In this document: piece by piece, positions 1-12,766 of the stretch
Layout of the letters: each line of letters begins with the position of its first letter
Position numbering within the stretch: position 1 is the first letter of the stretch
Source: Saccharomycopsis fibuligera x Saccharomycopsis cf. fibuligera
Lineage: Eukaryota > Ascomycota > Saccharomycetes > Ascoideales > Saccharomycopsidaceae
Assembly: GCA_001936135.1 (NCBI GenBank)
Contig: CP012815.1
Coordinates: forward strand, 682,001-746,000
Reading direction: 5' to 3'
Length of the DNA: 64,000 nt
The notes under the pieces: model-generated
What the model was told of the DNA's origin: nothing
The model's input: the letters and a program-made list of their open reading frames with translations, nothing else
The model's database searches: none
Position numbers and translations under genes: made by a program

Positions 1-1248
1 TGTAATTTGGTGATACGTATCCGGAATCTCATCCATCCTCACACTAGGTGCCCCGTTTAAGAACCTCAACTGTTCGAGAATCCGTATCCGCACACTTTCC
101 AAATACTTTTTTGTGTTTTTATTTTCAATTCGATCTCCCAAATTTGGATGAAGCGAATAATCTGGGCCGAAAAAACTCTTGTATGGTAAACTATCCGGTA
201 ATTTACCATTAGGCAACTCAACATTATTCAAAACGCTAGTCTCGTAACACCAAAGACGGGAAACGTTTCTTGGAGTATACCCGCCACCTCCAACCACCAA
301 CATTGGGATCCCAAAAGATTGAATATACTTGACACATGCACCATGTCCCTTGATGTTCAAATTAAAACACCCCAATCGGTCACAACCTAGAGAATCTGCC
401 CCGCATTGCTGTACAATTACACTTGGTTGAAAGCTCGATATTATTGGCTCCATTATAGATTTGAATAATTTGACGTAATTTTCATCTTCAATCCCATCCC
501 TCAAGGGCACATTCACCGCAAAATTTTTTCCTTTACCAATGCCAACTTCATTGAAGTTCCCCGTTGCCGGGAAAAAAGTCCCGTTATATTTATGGAAAGA
601 ACAAGTCAATACTCTGTCAGTCGTATAAAATGCTTCTTGTACCCCATCGCCATGATGCAAATCAATATCAATATAAAGCACTCTTGGATAATATTTAAGC
701 AACTCCAAAATAGATAGCACAATGTCATTGATGTAACAAAACCCACTCGGAGCATATTTTTTCGCATGGTGTAGCCCGCCAGACCAATTGATGGCAATAT
801 CACTGGCCCCGCTAATAAGTTTACTGGTAGCATCTAATGAAGAGCCAGCATACATTGCTCCGTATTGATACAATCCATCAAATATAGGACAATCATCGCC
901 AATATTGAATTCTTTAGAAGCTGCTTTATTAACAGTATCGGGAGTTACTTTTTGCAAAAAATCAACGTATTCAGGGGAATGAAATTCTAAAAGTTCTTTT
1001 TTAGTAGCTGGTCGGGTTTGATACAAGTCCATCTTTTCGTAGAGCTTGTAAGCCATCACCAAATGGTCAGTTAGAGTTAATCTGAATGGTTTCATGGGAT
1101 GATGCGGGCCATAATGGTACGCTGCCACATCAGGATTGAAATGGTAAGAGACATGAGTCTTGTTGGTGGAGGTTATCTCTTCGTAGAATGGGGTTTCTGA
1201 TGTGGACTTTTCATCTTTGGCAAATGTGTCTGTGAAGTGTAGTGACAT
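1..1248 (-). CDS. HOS2: Histone deacetylase Hos2 (Rpd3/HDAC class I), C-terminus beyond window
   Basis: Translation of the reverse strand from the ATG at 1248-1246 runs open to the window edge (about 416 residues), so the C-terminus is outside. It is a zinc-dependent class I lysine deacetylase. Visible hallmarks are the N-terminal [20 protein letters not shown] block, the GLHHAKK histidine pair, [15 protein letters not shown] with metal-binding Asp/His, FHKYNG, and [14 protein letters not shown] carrying the catalytic-site tyrosine. Similarity along the whole length is to yeast Hos2, the Set3-complex (Set3C) deacetylase acting on H3/H4 in transcribed regions, rather than to Rpd3 or Hos1; this is judged from memory of the sequences. 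It diverges from the FYVE gene, sharing about 1.6 kb of intergenic DNA. Confidence 0.93.
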   Translation of the reverse strand, partial: MSLHFTDTFAKDEKSTSETPFYEEITSTNKTHVSYHFNPDVAAYHYGPHHPMKPFRLTLTDHLVMAYKLYEKMDLYQTRPATKKELLEFHSPEYVDFLQKVTPDTVNKAASKEFNIGDDCPIFDGLYQYGAMYAGSSLDATSKLISGASDIAINWSGGLHHAKKYAPSGFCYINDIVLSILELLKYYPRVLYIDIDLHHGDGVQEAFYTTDRVLTCSFHKYNGTFFPATGNFNEVGIGKGKNFAVNVPLRDGIEDENYVKLFKSIMEPIISSFQPSVIVQQCGADSLGCDRLGCFNLNIKGHGACVKYIQSFGIPMLVVGGGGYTPRNVSRLWCYETSVLNNVELPNGKLPDSLPYKSFFGPDYSLHPNLGDRIENKNTKKYLESVRIRILEQLRFLNGAPSVRMDEIPDTYHQIT

Positions 1249-2869
1249 TCGTGTGTTGTGTTGTGTTGTGTTGTGTGTATACAGTGGCTTTGTATGGTTT
1301 TTATTAAATGTGACTATATCTGAGGTGTGCTATCTTTATTGAGTGTGACGTGGAATATTGTTGCTATTGCTGTTGCTAATTCTGCTGCTGCTTAGTGTGT
1401 ATATGCAAAAGATGGTATACTCCATTCTGTCTGCTACTAGTGTCTGTATTACCGCTTTATTTTTTTTTTTTTTTTTTTTCCTCTCTCTCACTTTTCGTTT
1501 TCCACCTGTGTGCTTCAATATTTCTGTTTTGTTTTTCTTGTGCTTTGGAGTTTTTCTGCTGTGCTAAATTTGGATACCAGAGCACCAGGGCCGCTCAACC
1601 AGAGATCTCTGCGCTTTTCTCAATTTTTTAAGATTTTCAGTGGCGAGTTTATCGGATTGAACAGTGCCTGATCGCCAGTTCTTGTAGCCAGCTAAGTATC
1701 AAAGTAGGAACATCTCTGGGACTAATGATACAATGTAAATGTTGAGCATAGATGCTCGGACTGGTGGATAGGTTGACCGTACTGCAGACAGTAGCTGGAA
1801 TTCCCGGAAGAGCAGTGTATAAAAGCAGGCAATTGACTATAGCAGCCAACGTTAGTTAATTAGTTACTTAGTTGATTGATTGATTGATTGATTGTTGGAT
1901 GAGTTTATTGGTCATCGCACGAGCACTGCACTTATCTTGTCCAATCACAGTGCACACTGATACAAGTTCTCTGTTACCCGGAATAATTGGCAGCCGTCCA
2001 CCGAGATAAACTCAGTTCCCAGCTTTTTGCCTGTTTTCCACAATAATAGCAGTAATAACGGTAGCAGCAGGATCCTACCTGCAGCACTTAAGAGAATCTC
2101 CGATTGATGAAAGGAAGCACAGCAAGAAAAACAACAGTGACCTTCTGCTTTAGCTAAATTTACTTTTTATTTTTTATTTTTTTTTTTTTTTTTTTATTTT
2201 ATTTTTATTTTTTTTTTTGGTGTAGCGCACTGTAAGGTCTGGATAGAGTATCTTCACGACATCGGTTATCTATCTTCTTGTCCACTCTCGCTGCTCAAAT
2301 TATTGGCTTTGGCCTCACATTCTGCTAATCAGTCTCTGGCTTCTTATCTACACGCATCCCATCCCATCCCAGGATTACCTACTGCCAGCCTGCCGCTTCG
2401 TTCGCCAGTGTATATATAGCTTTTGGTGGTGCTTTATTCAGCCCCGTTCCTTCTTTTGCTCCCTCAAATCTAGTGCGGCGCTTAACCACGAAACACGAAA
2501 CATAGGTTACAACAGAATAAGAAACACAAGCGCTTAGCTCAACTGGCATTCTTGCTTCTGTTTGACTTTGCCATTTGCAAAAAAGAAAGCAAAAAAGCAA
2601 AAAAGCAAAAAACAAAAAAGAAAAACAGACAAACAAACAAACGACAGACAGTTTTTTCCTTATCCATCCGTTGCTTCATTGCTCAGTTACACAGGATCTT
2701 AACCTCCCGATAGCTTATCAGTCATTTGCCGACGGAAAAATTGTCTTAAAGCGTGTTTGAGTTCTGCAACGGTTCTTCAACTACCGCACAATCCAACTAT
2801 TACCAATAGAATATCACAACAACACGTCTCATAAAACACAATAATTCCACTATCATAATCTGTTTAAAA
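1249..2869. other. Divergent promoter region HOS2 / PIB2-like
   Basis: No credible gene. It holds several long T-tracts (about 1460-1479 and 2160-2218), a TTGA/GATT tetranucleotide run near 1872-1893, an A-rich purine stretch near 2575-2645 just upstream of the FYVE gene, and a TTACCCG match (1974-1980) to the general regulatory factor Reb1. Open frames here are low-complexity reads of T or A tracts. Confidence 0.6.
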
Positions 2870-4137
2870 ATGACCACAACAAATTCAGCCATAGATGAGG
2901 ACGAGATCCTTAGAGCAAATGAGCAAAAATCCCTCACTGAGCAGGCGCTTAGGAAACTTTCCATGATGGCGGCTAGCAATCCCGACTTGAACATCAACGA
3001 AGACAGTAACGATGAAAATTATGATAATAATGACTATAATACAACTAAAGTTCAAAATAGCGTTATTACCAAAAACGAAGGCGAAAATAGTACCCTTTTT
3101 GAAGTTGACGCCAAAGACACCGACAACAACAATAACGCTATTTATGAAAGTCCACATGATGACTCTGCACGAAAAGTGAATAATGATCTGAGTAGCTCTA
3201 CTACCGCCAACACTCAAAAATCTACTGACATGGCTGATATTAATAATGATAAAAGTCAGGAAAGCGATATTAGCAAAGAAACCAATGGAACTGATTCAAA
3301 AGAAGTGAACAACCCTGGCAATTCTAACGCTGTAGATCACCACGGTGGCTCTGGTGAGGGTAATATTCAAGAAGACAATAGTTACAGTACTAATCATAAT
3401 GCTAATGCCACTAATAATAGCAATAACAGTAATAGTAGCAACAATAATAGCCCAAATAATGCCACCTCCGAAACCAGTGAACAAGTCAATAGCCAGAACA
3501 ATAATTATCACAATATTCCTAGTCAAACGGATAATCACAGCAACACTGATACTGACATTGACAGGCAAAACCCGAGTTTCATCAGCTTATCACACCAATT
3601 TATACGATCTAGTTCCCCTAAAAGTAGCAATAAAACCCATTCGTCTCAAAATAGCAACGGTTCTAACAATTCAAACCAACAGCAAAACCAACAGCGGCAA
3701 CGAAATTATTCTAGCAATAGCAATAGCAATAGCAACAGCGGCATTAGTTCAGATAGCTCAAGATCGAAAAGTAGGATTTCACCGTTGGATGAAAAAGTTG
3801 ATGTAACTAAATCAAGGAATTATATCAGCTACGTAGAAAGTTCCGAACTTATTCCTTCAAATAACGGAAGTACAAATAGCTCTAATAACAACTACAATGA
3901 TATTAATTTCAACCAAGCGGCTAATAATAACGGAAATATGAAATACAACAGTTCTAGTTCAAGTAATAGTCGCAGTAACAATGGCCCGGCAGCATCTATT
4001 CAACAACAAAATGGTAATCAGAACATTATTGATGGTCATGATGTTGCTTTAAAAAATGGACCTCCTATTGCGCCAATACTTGATTACAAAACTTCTCAAG
4101 AACATGCTCACCAACGACCATCTCAACTACCTATGCA

Positions 4138-4168
<31 letters not shown>

Positions 4169-5950
4169 CAACAACAACAGCTTGCGCTTAATAGCCGTAA
4201 CCGCGCACCACACCCACTACAGTTACAGCAACAACAGCAGTTTTTTGCACAGCATCCACAACAGTATCCATTTCAGCATCAACATTCTCAACAGCAACTT
4301 CCCCAGAATTCTCAACAGTATCAAGCTCAGCAGATTCCCTCACATTACCCCCAGGGCTATGCGCGAGGCAGCGTTGATCCTAACTCAGTAAACATTTTCT
4401 CCAACCAGGACATCATCAATAATAAACTTAAGTTGCAGAAACAGAAAGGTCACCCAAATAACAAGCACCATTCTACCGGTAGTATTGCCACTGTTCATAA
4501 TAAGCATTCTCAAAATCAGCCTGATGCTCGCGAAGCTGAGGAAGATTTACCAGAAGGTATTAGTAGACCATTATATGTTCCTGCAGTGATTAGAAAAACT
4601 GAAGAAACAATTGATTTGCAAGAATATTACATGAACTTGAAAGAAAAGCAAAAACGCCAGCAACAGCTAAAACTATTACAACAAGCTCAGCAGCAACAAC
4701 AACAGCAACAAAAGAAAGGATCCAAATCATCAAGTTTACCTTCGTCGCCTAATAGCATTAGCGGCAATGTTAATGAATCTTTGAAAGCCAGCACAAGTTC
4801 GAACTTGGAAGCTAACGCCAACAATGTTAGCAACATAAATAGTCATGGATTAGAAAATCAAGCTTCCTCAGCTTCCAATGGCTCAATAATTAGCTATTTC
4901 TTTAATACCTGCTCACCAAACAATAGTAGTGGTTCTAGTCCTGCTCCTTCTCCCCAACCAAAACAGTATAACAGCAATGATCAACAGCAACCATCAAAAC
5001 AACACAAACAACGGCTCCGTAATTTGACTAATGGCAGCGTGCGTCAAGTCAGTAACGGTAATGCCTTGGCTAACAATGATAATTCTAATGGTAATGGTAA
5101 TGGCACAATATCTTCTATTTCGTCCTCACTTAACAATTTTGTTGGCAACTATTATTTCAATCGTCAAAATGATGCAAGTGCCACAGGTTCAGCTGCGGCT
5201 ATTGGTATCAAGAATCCAACAACAAGTGACAGCAGCATTAGTCTACAGAATTTTTTTTCTCCGGGAAAAAAAACAGCCGTCAGTACTGCTCACTGGAAAC
5301 CTGATTCTAGTGCTCGCAAATGTCACAATTGTCAGCGCGAATTTAATTTGTTGAATCGCAAGCACCATTGTCGTAAATGTGGGGAAATATTTTGTGATAA
5401 TTGTTTGAAATATACCGTAAAGTTGGATTTTTATATAAATTTCAAAATTTTCAATGAATCAGATTTTATCAGCAGTGGGGTGAAATTAAGCCACCGTGAT
5501 GAAATTGGTACTGATTGCAAATCATGTTATGGCTGTTATAAAAAATACAAGTATTTTTTGCAGGAAAAGCTTACTGAATTGGCAAATTGCGACGAGGGAT
5601 TAACTTGCACTAAAGCATCATCTGCATCGATACTAACCGATCCAGATGCTACTGTGCTAAAAAATGAACAGTATGCTGAAGCAAGCAATGGCGCTGCTTC
5701 TAGCAGAGACAACAACGATACCAATATCATTAATAACAACAACCATAACCATAGCAATAATAACAATGGTAGCAGATTGGAACAGACAAGCGATGGAAAG
5801 TCTTTGGTAGCAAATAATCGTGGCGGAAAAGGGCCTTCCGGAGTGATTCCTAATGCGTATCGTCGACCATCAGTGTATAATCGTACTGGTCAAGAAGCAA
5901 ATAATGATTTTGACACCGAGGATGACGGATACGATTGGAGCACTTTTTAA
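2870..5950 (+). CDS. PIB2: FYVE-finger protein, Pib2-like TORC1/vacuole regulator
   Basis: A 1026-residue protein. Residues about 1-560 are low complexity (Asn/Ser-rich), with a Gln run near 423-438 and further His/Gln-rich stretches. Near residue 566 lies the block RPLYVPAVIRKTEET, which fungal Pib2-type proteins share. The FYVE zinc finger spans about 808-895: WKPD, CHNC, RKHHCRKCG, CDNC and CKSCYGC, that is the WxxD and R(K)HHCR phosphatidylinositol-3-phosphate signatures. The last residues, DDGYDWSTF, resemble the conserved C-terminal tail of Pib2. Known family role: vacuolar/endosomal PI3P-binding activator of TORC1 in glutamine signalling. Yeast Pib2 is about 635 residues, so this copy is expanded by low-complexity insertions. 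The FYVE domain is certain from sequence; orthology to Pib2 is inferred from the two flanking motifs. Confidence 0.8.
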
Positions 5951-8900
5951 TCTCTAATGCTAAAAATGATTATTCGAATAATGGCGATTTTAAATGACGG
6001 TTTCCAATTTAATATCCTTTATGCAATACATAAATCTTTGTTATTCTAATTTTTATTATTATTATTTTTTTTAGTTTTTAGTTTTTCGTTTTTCGTTTTT
6101 TTTCTTTTTTTCTTTTTTTTTTTTTTTTTTTTTTTGAATTTATTCATTCATTGATTTGGGTTTCATTAATTTGTTTCTCTTCTTTGCGTGTCTGCTTTTT
6201 AATAATGTTTTTGGTACAACATATTTTGGGGATTTTTCTTTTGTTTATATTCAGTTTTGTTTTTTACTTGTATTTGTTTTTTCTTTTTTCTGTTCTATTG
6301 ATTATCCGCTTCAAGGTACATTATACACTTTTTGGTTGCTTTTATATACTAGTTTGGTTATTTGCCAATTTTCTACAACTGATCCATATCCTAAGCTTAA
6401 TTTTGAATTTAATATATATTGGAATTCATTCTAGTGACTCGCTTTCAGTGATTGTGCAATATGAAAATGTGTAATGTGCAATGAGCCTGTCTGCATGTCT
6501 GTTTATGGACGTGTCTTTGTCTGTTTAAGTGCATTAACATGTTCACGAACTGGTGCCAGTAGAGCAGCATAGCACAGCAACACTATAGTACTACAGCTTG
6601 ACACATTGAATGCTCATAATAAAATTCAAAGACAATTACAAATGAAAGACGTGGGATATTTAACATTGTTCACGAAAGAAAAAAAAAAAAAAAAATAGAA
6701 CTCGGGTCTCGGCTTGCTTGGCTAACAACGGCTTGCCCAGCTATTGCTTGGCCGGCGTATGTAGCATACATAATAAGGCGCCCAGTATTCACTAAATATT
6801 CGCTAAGTAATAACAAGTAACCCAATGCTGCAGTTAACCTAAGGATACATAATGGAAGTGCACTTATTTTAGAAAATGAGTTAAATCCGTCTTTTAATCT
6901 ATCAGAAGAACGCCACAGTATCAAAAATTCTGCTATCAAACAGCAAACACCATGACAGCGTTGAAGGTCCCAATTTGATTGACTATAAACGGCTAAATAA
7001 TGCAGCAGTTGGCAGCATACTATAGTAAAAAAAAAATTTTGATCCCTTGTCATCTTCATTCACCATCACATGCTGTCCACCAAATTTGAATTCTACAGTA
7101 GATACAAAAGCGTGCATAAACACTTTACTCTATTTCACTTTACTTTGAAGTATTGGTTGGCTATGTACTAGGTGTAGGTAGTTTTCAACGTGATGTTCCT
7201 AAACTTGGTTACTTTGATTACTTTAGTAACTTTAGCGCCTTTAGTGACTTTTTCCTTTTTCTTTAGTACTTCGTTACTAGCAACAATTATGAAACATTGA
7301 TCATCTATCTTTCCGCATTTAGAAAAAAATAGACTACTTTATTAAATTTACTAAAGAAAGAATAGAAGTGTCCGCATATACAACTACAAAAGGAGAAGGA
7401 GAAAGGAAACTGGAAAATTAATAATCTGCTCTCCAAGGAAAACTGTGGCTGTGCAACGGTTACTGTAGGTTTAGTTTGCTTATATATATAGACTACTGTC
7501 GGTTCCAGATGAGGTTATTTTTTGTATGCAAATGTCAGCCAATTTATATAAAAAAAAAAACATATAAAAATTTTTGGAAGGTTTTATCCAAAGTTTTGAA
7601 TACTTTTTAGCTAAACCCAATTTGGTACAAAAATCCATAAACCCGCGCATTCGTCGATTGTTAAGCACATATTACTGCATATTATTACTTAGTACATATC
7701 ACCGCATCATGGTGCACGGTGATGCTTTGGAAAATATTTTTTATTTTCTTTTTTATTTTCTTGTTGAATAAGTCCAAAACAATAAGGAAAGTTAATATTC
7801 CGCTGAGAATATTACTGCAACATATATTTCGCATGACGGCTTCACCTGCGAATCTTGCTTGGAATCAAATGAATACGGTTAAATATTCAGAGTAGTGTTC
7901 GCAATATGTATACGTACACATTCGTTGTATCCTTGGTTCAGATCTCGTATTGGTCTGGCTTAGACCACCCTTATGCTTCCATTTTCATAAAATAATTCAA
8001 AGTGCAAGATTTATTGCTAAGCCATTGTACATCTTACACTTAGAATATATGATTACGATATGCATATTCATGACACACTTACAAAGGCCATATTTGAGTT
8101 CTCTAAATAATGAAATTTTTCATGGCTCAGGCTTACAAGAAACCAGTTCAATAATTTCACAACTCGGCAGACAAATTGGTAACCCTAGAAATAAACGATA
8201 TCAATAAAAAAGCTTTCTTCCTCACCCATTCTCTTGGTCCAGATCCATGCCCTGCTGTAATTCTATATATACAAAAACTTTCGAATAATTTTGTAGTTCA
8301 TGCCACAAATTTGTGCCAGCATAAACCAGGGCCCACCGCTTTTACAGTTTGTACACTGAGAAGCTGGTCTATTTTTAATTTTGTGCGTAAACAGTCTCGC
8401 TGCAGATAGACGCTTTGAATCATGTGTTGTTTTTGTTTACACAAGCTTCTTTTATGAGAAGATATTTAGTTTTGCTTTCATTTTATCTAAGAGCTTCATC
8501 TTTGTGTCATTCTGTATAAAATTTTGTTGTTTTTTTGAAACGAGTTCATGTTCAACGTTTTGGCATCGTTGATGGTTTCATGATAACTAGTGGTCATGTT
8601 GCAACATGGGCTCAAATCGGCTTGCAGGGCCAAGATTCCCCTCCACGGCACAACGATTTTCTGTTTGTGGTGCATGCACTAGCTCGCAGTGGCGGGCGGA
8701 TGCAAAAATGGCAGGCAGTTTAATTTCCACTCTGGGCAAGCATAGAACTATAAAAGGTAAAAATTTTATAATTTCTTCTCTTTTTTTCAAAATATCAATA
8801 TATAGAGGCTTCCTTAAATTTGATCCGAAATATTTCGAAGTGGGGCGTCTGCCACAAGGAACTGCATCATGGTAAATATTTGTAGTCTTTGTTAATTTTG

Positions 8901-10045
8901 TCGTGTTTGTTCTAGCTATCTTAAAAGCTTTCTATCTTATATATACATTTTTTTTGCTATCTTTGCGCTATCTTCCTGATGTATGTTATCTGGTGGCTTA
9001 TATTCAACAACTGATGTTGTTTCCGTTGGCACTAACAGCCAAACTACATATTTCGGTTGTTTCAGACATAGGAGCTTGTCAGTAGCACAGAGGGTGGGGC
9101 TTAGCGGCTGGGAACAAAGGACGGCCAAGAGATCGCAGTACTGTGGGCTTATGTACGGTTACAGTGGCATGGTACTAACGTGGGAAGATGGCTGATTTGA
9201 ATACATTTGCAATTTGTGCACCCATGTACTGTCAAATTAGATACACCTGTAGGTTGTTTCGGCACTGCCAAAATAAATTATCAAAAAATATCCGTTTTAA
9301 GTGTTTTGGAACCTACTCGGCGAAGTTTTGTATTAGTTCGCTGGGTGGTTGTTTTGAAAATCTATTTTTATCTCTGGTGTAAAGTTTCGGGGAGTCGCGC
9401 GTCTGGGCGACGACAAAATGGAATTGGGTGGTCTACTACTGATAGTACTTGTTGTGACTGCAATAATAGTGTTTTTATGCGGGAAGATTGTAGTTGTAGC
9501 TGTCCCAAACATCCTTTTTTTGCGGTGTTCAAATGCTTTTTTTTTCTGTTTTTGTGCTATTTTTTCTGTCTTACCCGGGAGCTGCTGCCCACTGTACGTT
9601 GCTGCGTTGTGCAACTTGCAAGCATCAGTTTAGGAATTAAACGTGCAGCGCTACATCAACACCCGCAGCCCAAAAACATTTAAGTTAGTTAGGCTGATGT
9701 GATGTTCGCTGTTTCTGCAGCCCCGAAACAACAAACAGCGCACTTTTTTCTTTATTCTCCCTGCTTCACTCCTATTTTGTTTCATACTATTTCCAACGTT
9801 GAGTGCTTTTTCCATATATATATAATAATATAATAATAATAACAAATCTTCCATTCCTGTTATTTGTCTTTTTTTTTTCCTGATCTTTTTCCCACTACCA
9901 TACCAGTTTTCCTTCTGCATTTTATCAAAGTGCTATAGCATAATTATACATCAGTTATAACTTTTTATTGGCTTAGAAATCAAATAATAAATCTACATTT
10001 TGCTTGCCCCTTTATTCACTCACATTAATCATATATTTTTACAAG
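5951..10045. other. 4.1-kb gene-poor intergenic region
   Basis: No open frame here has recognisable domains; the longest (129 codons, minus, 6670-7059) is Ile/Leu/Ser-rich without family features. T-tracts follow the FYVE gene (6060-6135). A locally GC-richer patch occurs at about 8600-8710 and another at 9040-9430. A TATA-like run (about 9813-9835) and an A/T-rich stretch precede the small membrane-protein gene. A TTACCCG (Reb1-like) match lies at 9571-9577. I see no tRNA or other structured RNA with confidence. Confidence 0.5.
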
Positions 10046-10654
10046 ATGTCTTCTAGAAACAATTTCAATTCATTTGATACCGATATTGAGTCTCAAAAAC
10101 ACTTATTAGAGCCAACATCATCATATGAAACTGATGTTGAATCTCACAATGACGAAAAACTTGCAAACGAGTTTTCCTCAACTAACCTCAATAATACCAA
10201 TATTCTTAGCCACCAACGTCAAATTTGCAGACTAAAAAACACAAAGAAAATTGTAATTCTTACTATTGCCTCTTTTGCTCTTTTGAGTTTGCTATCTCTT
10301 TTTGTCGTTCCATCCAGATGCACTCAACAACAGCAGATACAAAGTCCTCATGTTGCTAAACAAATTGATAGATATTCAATAACTTTGAATGTAACATCTA
10401 CCATTGATAACTCTGCTTCATCACTTGAAAACGAAGAAAGCAAATATGAGCTTGCTGGTGGAATCAATACTAGCTACAATGATTTTGATTTCAAATATAA
10501 ACTAGCTGAGAGCCCAGAAAACAATGTTTACAATGATAATGACGATTTTGCTAAGAATGAAAACGTTGAACAAGAAACGCTGATCAATAATGAAGAAAAG
10601 GTTAACAGGAACTCTAATTCCAACTCTGTTTACAATGACCATAACGACTATTAG
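10046..10654 (+). CDS. Small single-pass membrane protein, unknown function
   Basis: The ATG at 10046 (context acaagATG) gives 202 residues; an in-frame upstream start at 10004 would add 14 hydrophobic residues and is less likely. The N-terminal part is polar, with a twice-occurring D/ETD(I/V)ES motif and an acidic/Asn composition. A basic stretch (RLKNTKK) precedes one clear membrane segment, about residues 68-88 (IVILTIASFALLSLLSLFVV). The C-terminal half is acidic and Asn-rich, contains Asn-x-Ser/Thr sites, and repeats a Y(N)D(N)D-type motif. I do not recognise a family. The basic N-side flank suggests a type II orientation with a lumenal C-terminus (inference). The same frame stays open for 90 further codons after the TAG; see findings. 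Confidence 0.6.
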   Translation: MSSRNNFNSFDTDIESQKHLLEPTSSYETDVESHNDEKLANEFSSTNLNNTNILSHQRQICRLKNTKKIVILTIASFALLSLLSLFVVPSRCTQQQQIQSPHVAKQIDRYSITLNVTSTIDNSASSLENEESKYELAGGINTSYNDFDFKYKLAESPENNVYNDNDDFAKNENVEQETLINNEEKVNRNSNSNSVYNDHNDY

Positions 10655-11303
10655 TCTAGCTTGACGGGTACTTCTAACTCGGTATATGATTTTGCTTATT
10701 CAATTTTGACCTTAGCTTTGGCAAAATTAAAATTGATCATTTTTGTTTGTTCTCTTACTTTATTTTTTTTGATTCACGACTGCTCTACTAATGTTTCATC
10801 CTCCGCTGTTACTATCGATGCCCTTTTCTACATAGCTTACAGTATAAACTGCCATTTACTGTTTGTTGAATTCAATACTACAATTCACTTTTCCTCCCTA
10901 TACTTCATGCCAAATCCTTACTTATAGTCCCCGGTAGCTTCTCAAGCAGATAAAAAAAAGGAAAATTTTACATTTTCGTTTGTCCTGTGAAAAGTCTATA
11001 TGAAAGCAATGGCAGCAATTAATTGCCCATAAGCATGTTTTGTGCTCCAGGATCTCTCTGCTATAGCATAACATGACGCACCTGTACTGCTGGTGGCGCG
11101 CCTCCTGCATGCGCAATGAAGTGAGGCGCAGCAGAAGAAGCACTGATTTTAATTAGAAAAATAATAAGAATAATGGAAGTCATGGAAATTGAAGTAGAAG
11201 AAATAAAATACAAAAAGAAATAAAAAATAGACAACTTTGGGGCTGCGCGGTTTGTCGGGATGGCTGCGCATTGATTGTCGTTATCTATTATTTTTTATTG
11301 TTG

Positions 11304-11465
11304 GACTACATGTAGAATCTAGCCTTTGTATCATCAAGCTGTAAGCAAAGAAGAAAAAAAAAAGAAGAAAAAAAAATTTTTTTTTTTTCAAGAAACATAA
11401 GAATGACGTTACTACATAAGAGACTACATGTAGAATCTAACCTTGTGTCGACAACAAAACAATAA

Positions 11466-11502
<37 letters not shown>

Positions 11503-11810
11503 CAGCCATCCCAGACTATAATCTCTCCTATATCTACTTCAAATCCAACAGATCCATTAAAGTCTAAATAATACTAACGGGGTTTTCACTTGTATAAGTT
11601 TCCCCTATATAATAACAACTGAACTATACTGTATATACTATATAGATAAGTTTATAAGATTATATTTTATATCGTTTATATAGAACTGATAAATCGATCT
11701 AGTGTTTGAAAAAAAAAAAATTGTATCATCAAGCTGTAAGCAAAAAAAAAACAAAATAGAAGAAAAAAGATTTTTTTTTTCTTTCAAGAAACATAAGAAT
11801 GACGTTACTA
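11304..11810. repeat. About 118-bp tandem duplication, second unit split by a LINE-like insert
   Basis: Unit 1 is 11304-11421: it starts gactacatgtagaatct and continues with tgtatcatcaagctgtaagc, an A/T-tract and agaaacataagaatgacgtt. Unit 2 starts again at 11422 with the same 17 bases, is interrupted at about 11446, and resumes at 11721 with tgtatcatcaagctgtaagc through 11810. The insert between (11447-11720) is the poly(A)-ended repeat described separately. The short TTGT present at both edges of the insert would be its target-site duplication. Confidence 0.75.
11447..11720 (+). mobile_element. 5'-truncated LINE-like 3' end (copy 1 of 4)
   Basis: Only the last part of the 3' region is present: a short block ending aacaataaccctc (to 11470), an internal A-run (11471-11499), a roughly 210-bp AT-rich block (11500-11708) and a terminal A-run (11709-11720). 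The same blocks in the same order occur on the minus strand near 48.0-48.4, 53.3-54.0 and 62.1-62.8 kb. Severe 5' truncation plus a 3' poly(A) is the hallmark of target-primed reverse transcription. No coding sequence remains in this copy. Unlike the others it is not next to a tRNA gene. Confidence 0.7.
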
Positions 11811-12766
11811 TGATACATACGCTACTCTTGCATGGCCTAAGCATAATGAAAATGCTTCAAGTAGTTGATAAATTACTGGTTGTATACTGGAATCGAATTT
11901 TGAAAGACGTGTTTTGATCTCAAAATGGATAGAATTTTTCATTGAAAAAAATGCCGATACGTGGTTTACTTCCAGCCTTTACAGTTCTCCTTCGTATTTT
12001 CAGTAAAATAGAGCAGTTTACCTACAATACGAATGATTTAAGAATTGTTCAGAAGTTTTTTGAGCGCAATGAAACAGCAGCAATAGTTCATTAAAAGAAG
12101 CCGGAAGACTTCCACCAAATGCGGTAACATTTTCCTACTGCATCTATTTTATCCTTTTTTTTTTTTTTTTTTTTTTTATGCTATTCATGTGTAAACCTTT
12201 AGCTAGTTTTAAAATACTATGACATAAGCTTGTTAAAGCTGCTGAAAGATGTAGCTGCTTATGGCCAAAGGACCAGTTAGACAGCCTATAAGATACATGA
12301 TGGAAGAAAATCGAGAATGAAGGGCAGCTTGAGTAACTAAGTAAGTAAGAAGCACTGTAATACAACCTTTTGAGTAACTCGATCCAGATTTGATCTTATA
12401 TACCAGATTGCTTTTCTAATGAACCTTACTGGAAAACTCCTCTCTGATTTTTTGCAACAAAAAATAAACTGATTAAAATTATACGTGTTTGCAAATTTTT
12501 CTTTTTTTCCATGCCTTTTTTTGCTCAGAATAATTGCCCAGAGATTAGCTAGACACTGCTATCCATAAAAAGCTTTTGTTTGCCTTTTTGTTTTTTTATA
12601 AATGGAACAAAAACTGCTTACTATTGTTTTTTATTTTCTTTAAAAAAAAAAAAAAATATTTTTCTATTAAACGAACACCGCCTTAACGAAAAATCAACAC
12701 AAAAACAAACTAAACATTTCTATTATAAATCTATAAACTTATAGGTACTAACCAAGATTTCCAGTA
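11811..12766. other. Intergenic region downstream of repeat cluster and UBA4 3' flank
   Basis: No gene recognised. It contains T-tracts at about 12153-12177 and an A-run near 12641-12655 close to the UBA4 stop. The 3' ends of UBA4 transcripts (minus strand) probably fall in 12600-12766. Confidence 0.5.

Noticed and set aside
6670-7059. 129-codon minus-strand frame
   Set aside because: No motif, ends in a Phe run from a poly(A) tract, no conserved start context; treated as chance.
10661-10927. Separate gene just after the small membrane protein
   Set aside because: It has no ATG near its start and simply continues the upstream frame past a TAG; recorded as a finding instead.
11326-11810. 88-90 bp target-site duplication around the LINE-like copy
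   Set aside because: The flanking unit start also repeats at 11422, so a prior tandem duplication explains the long match.
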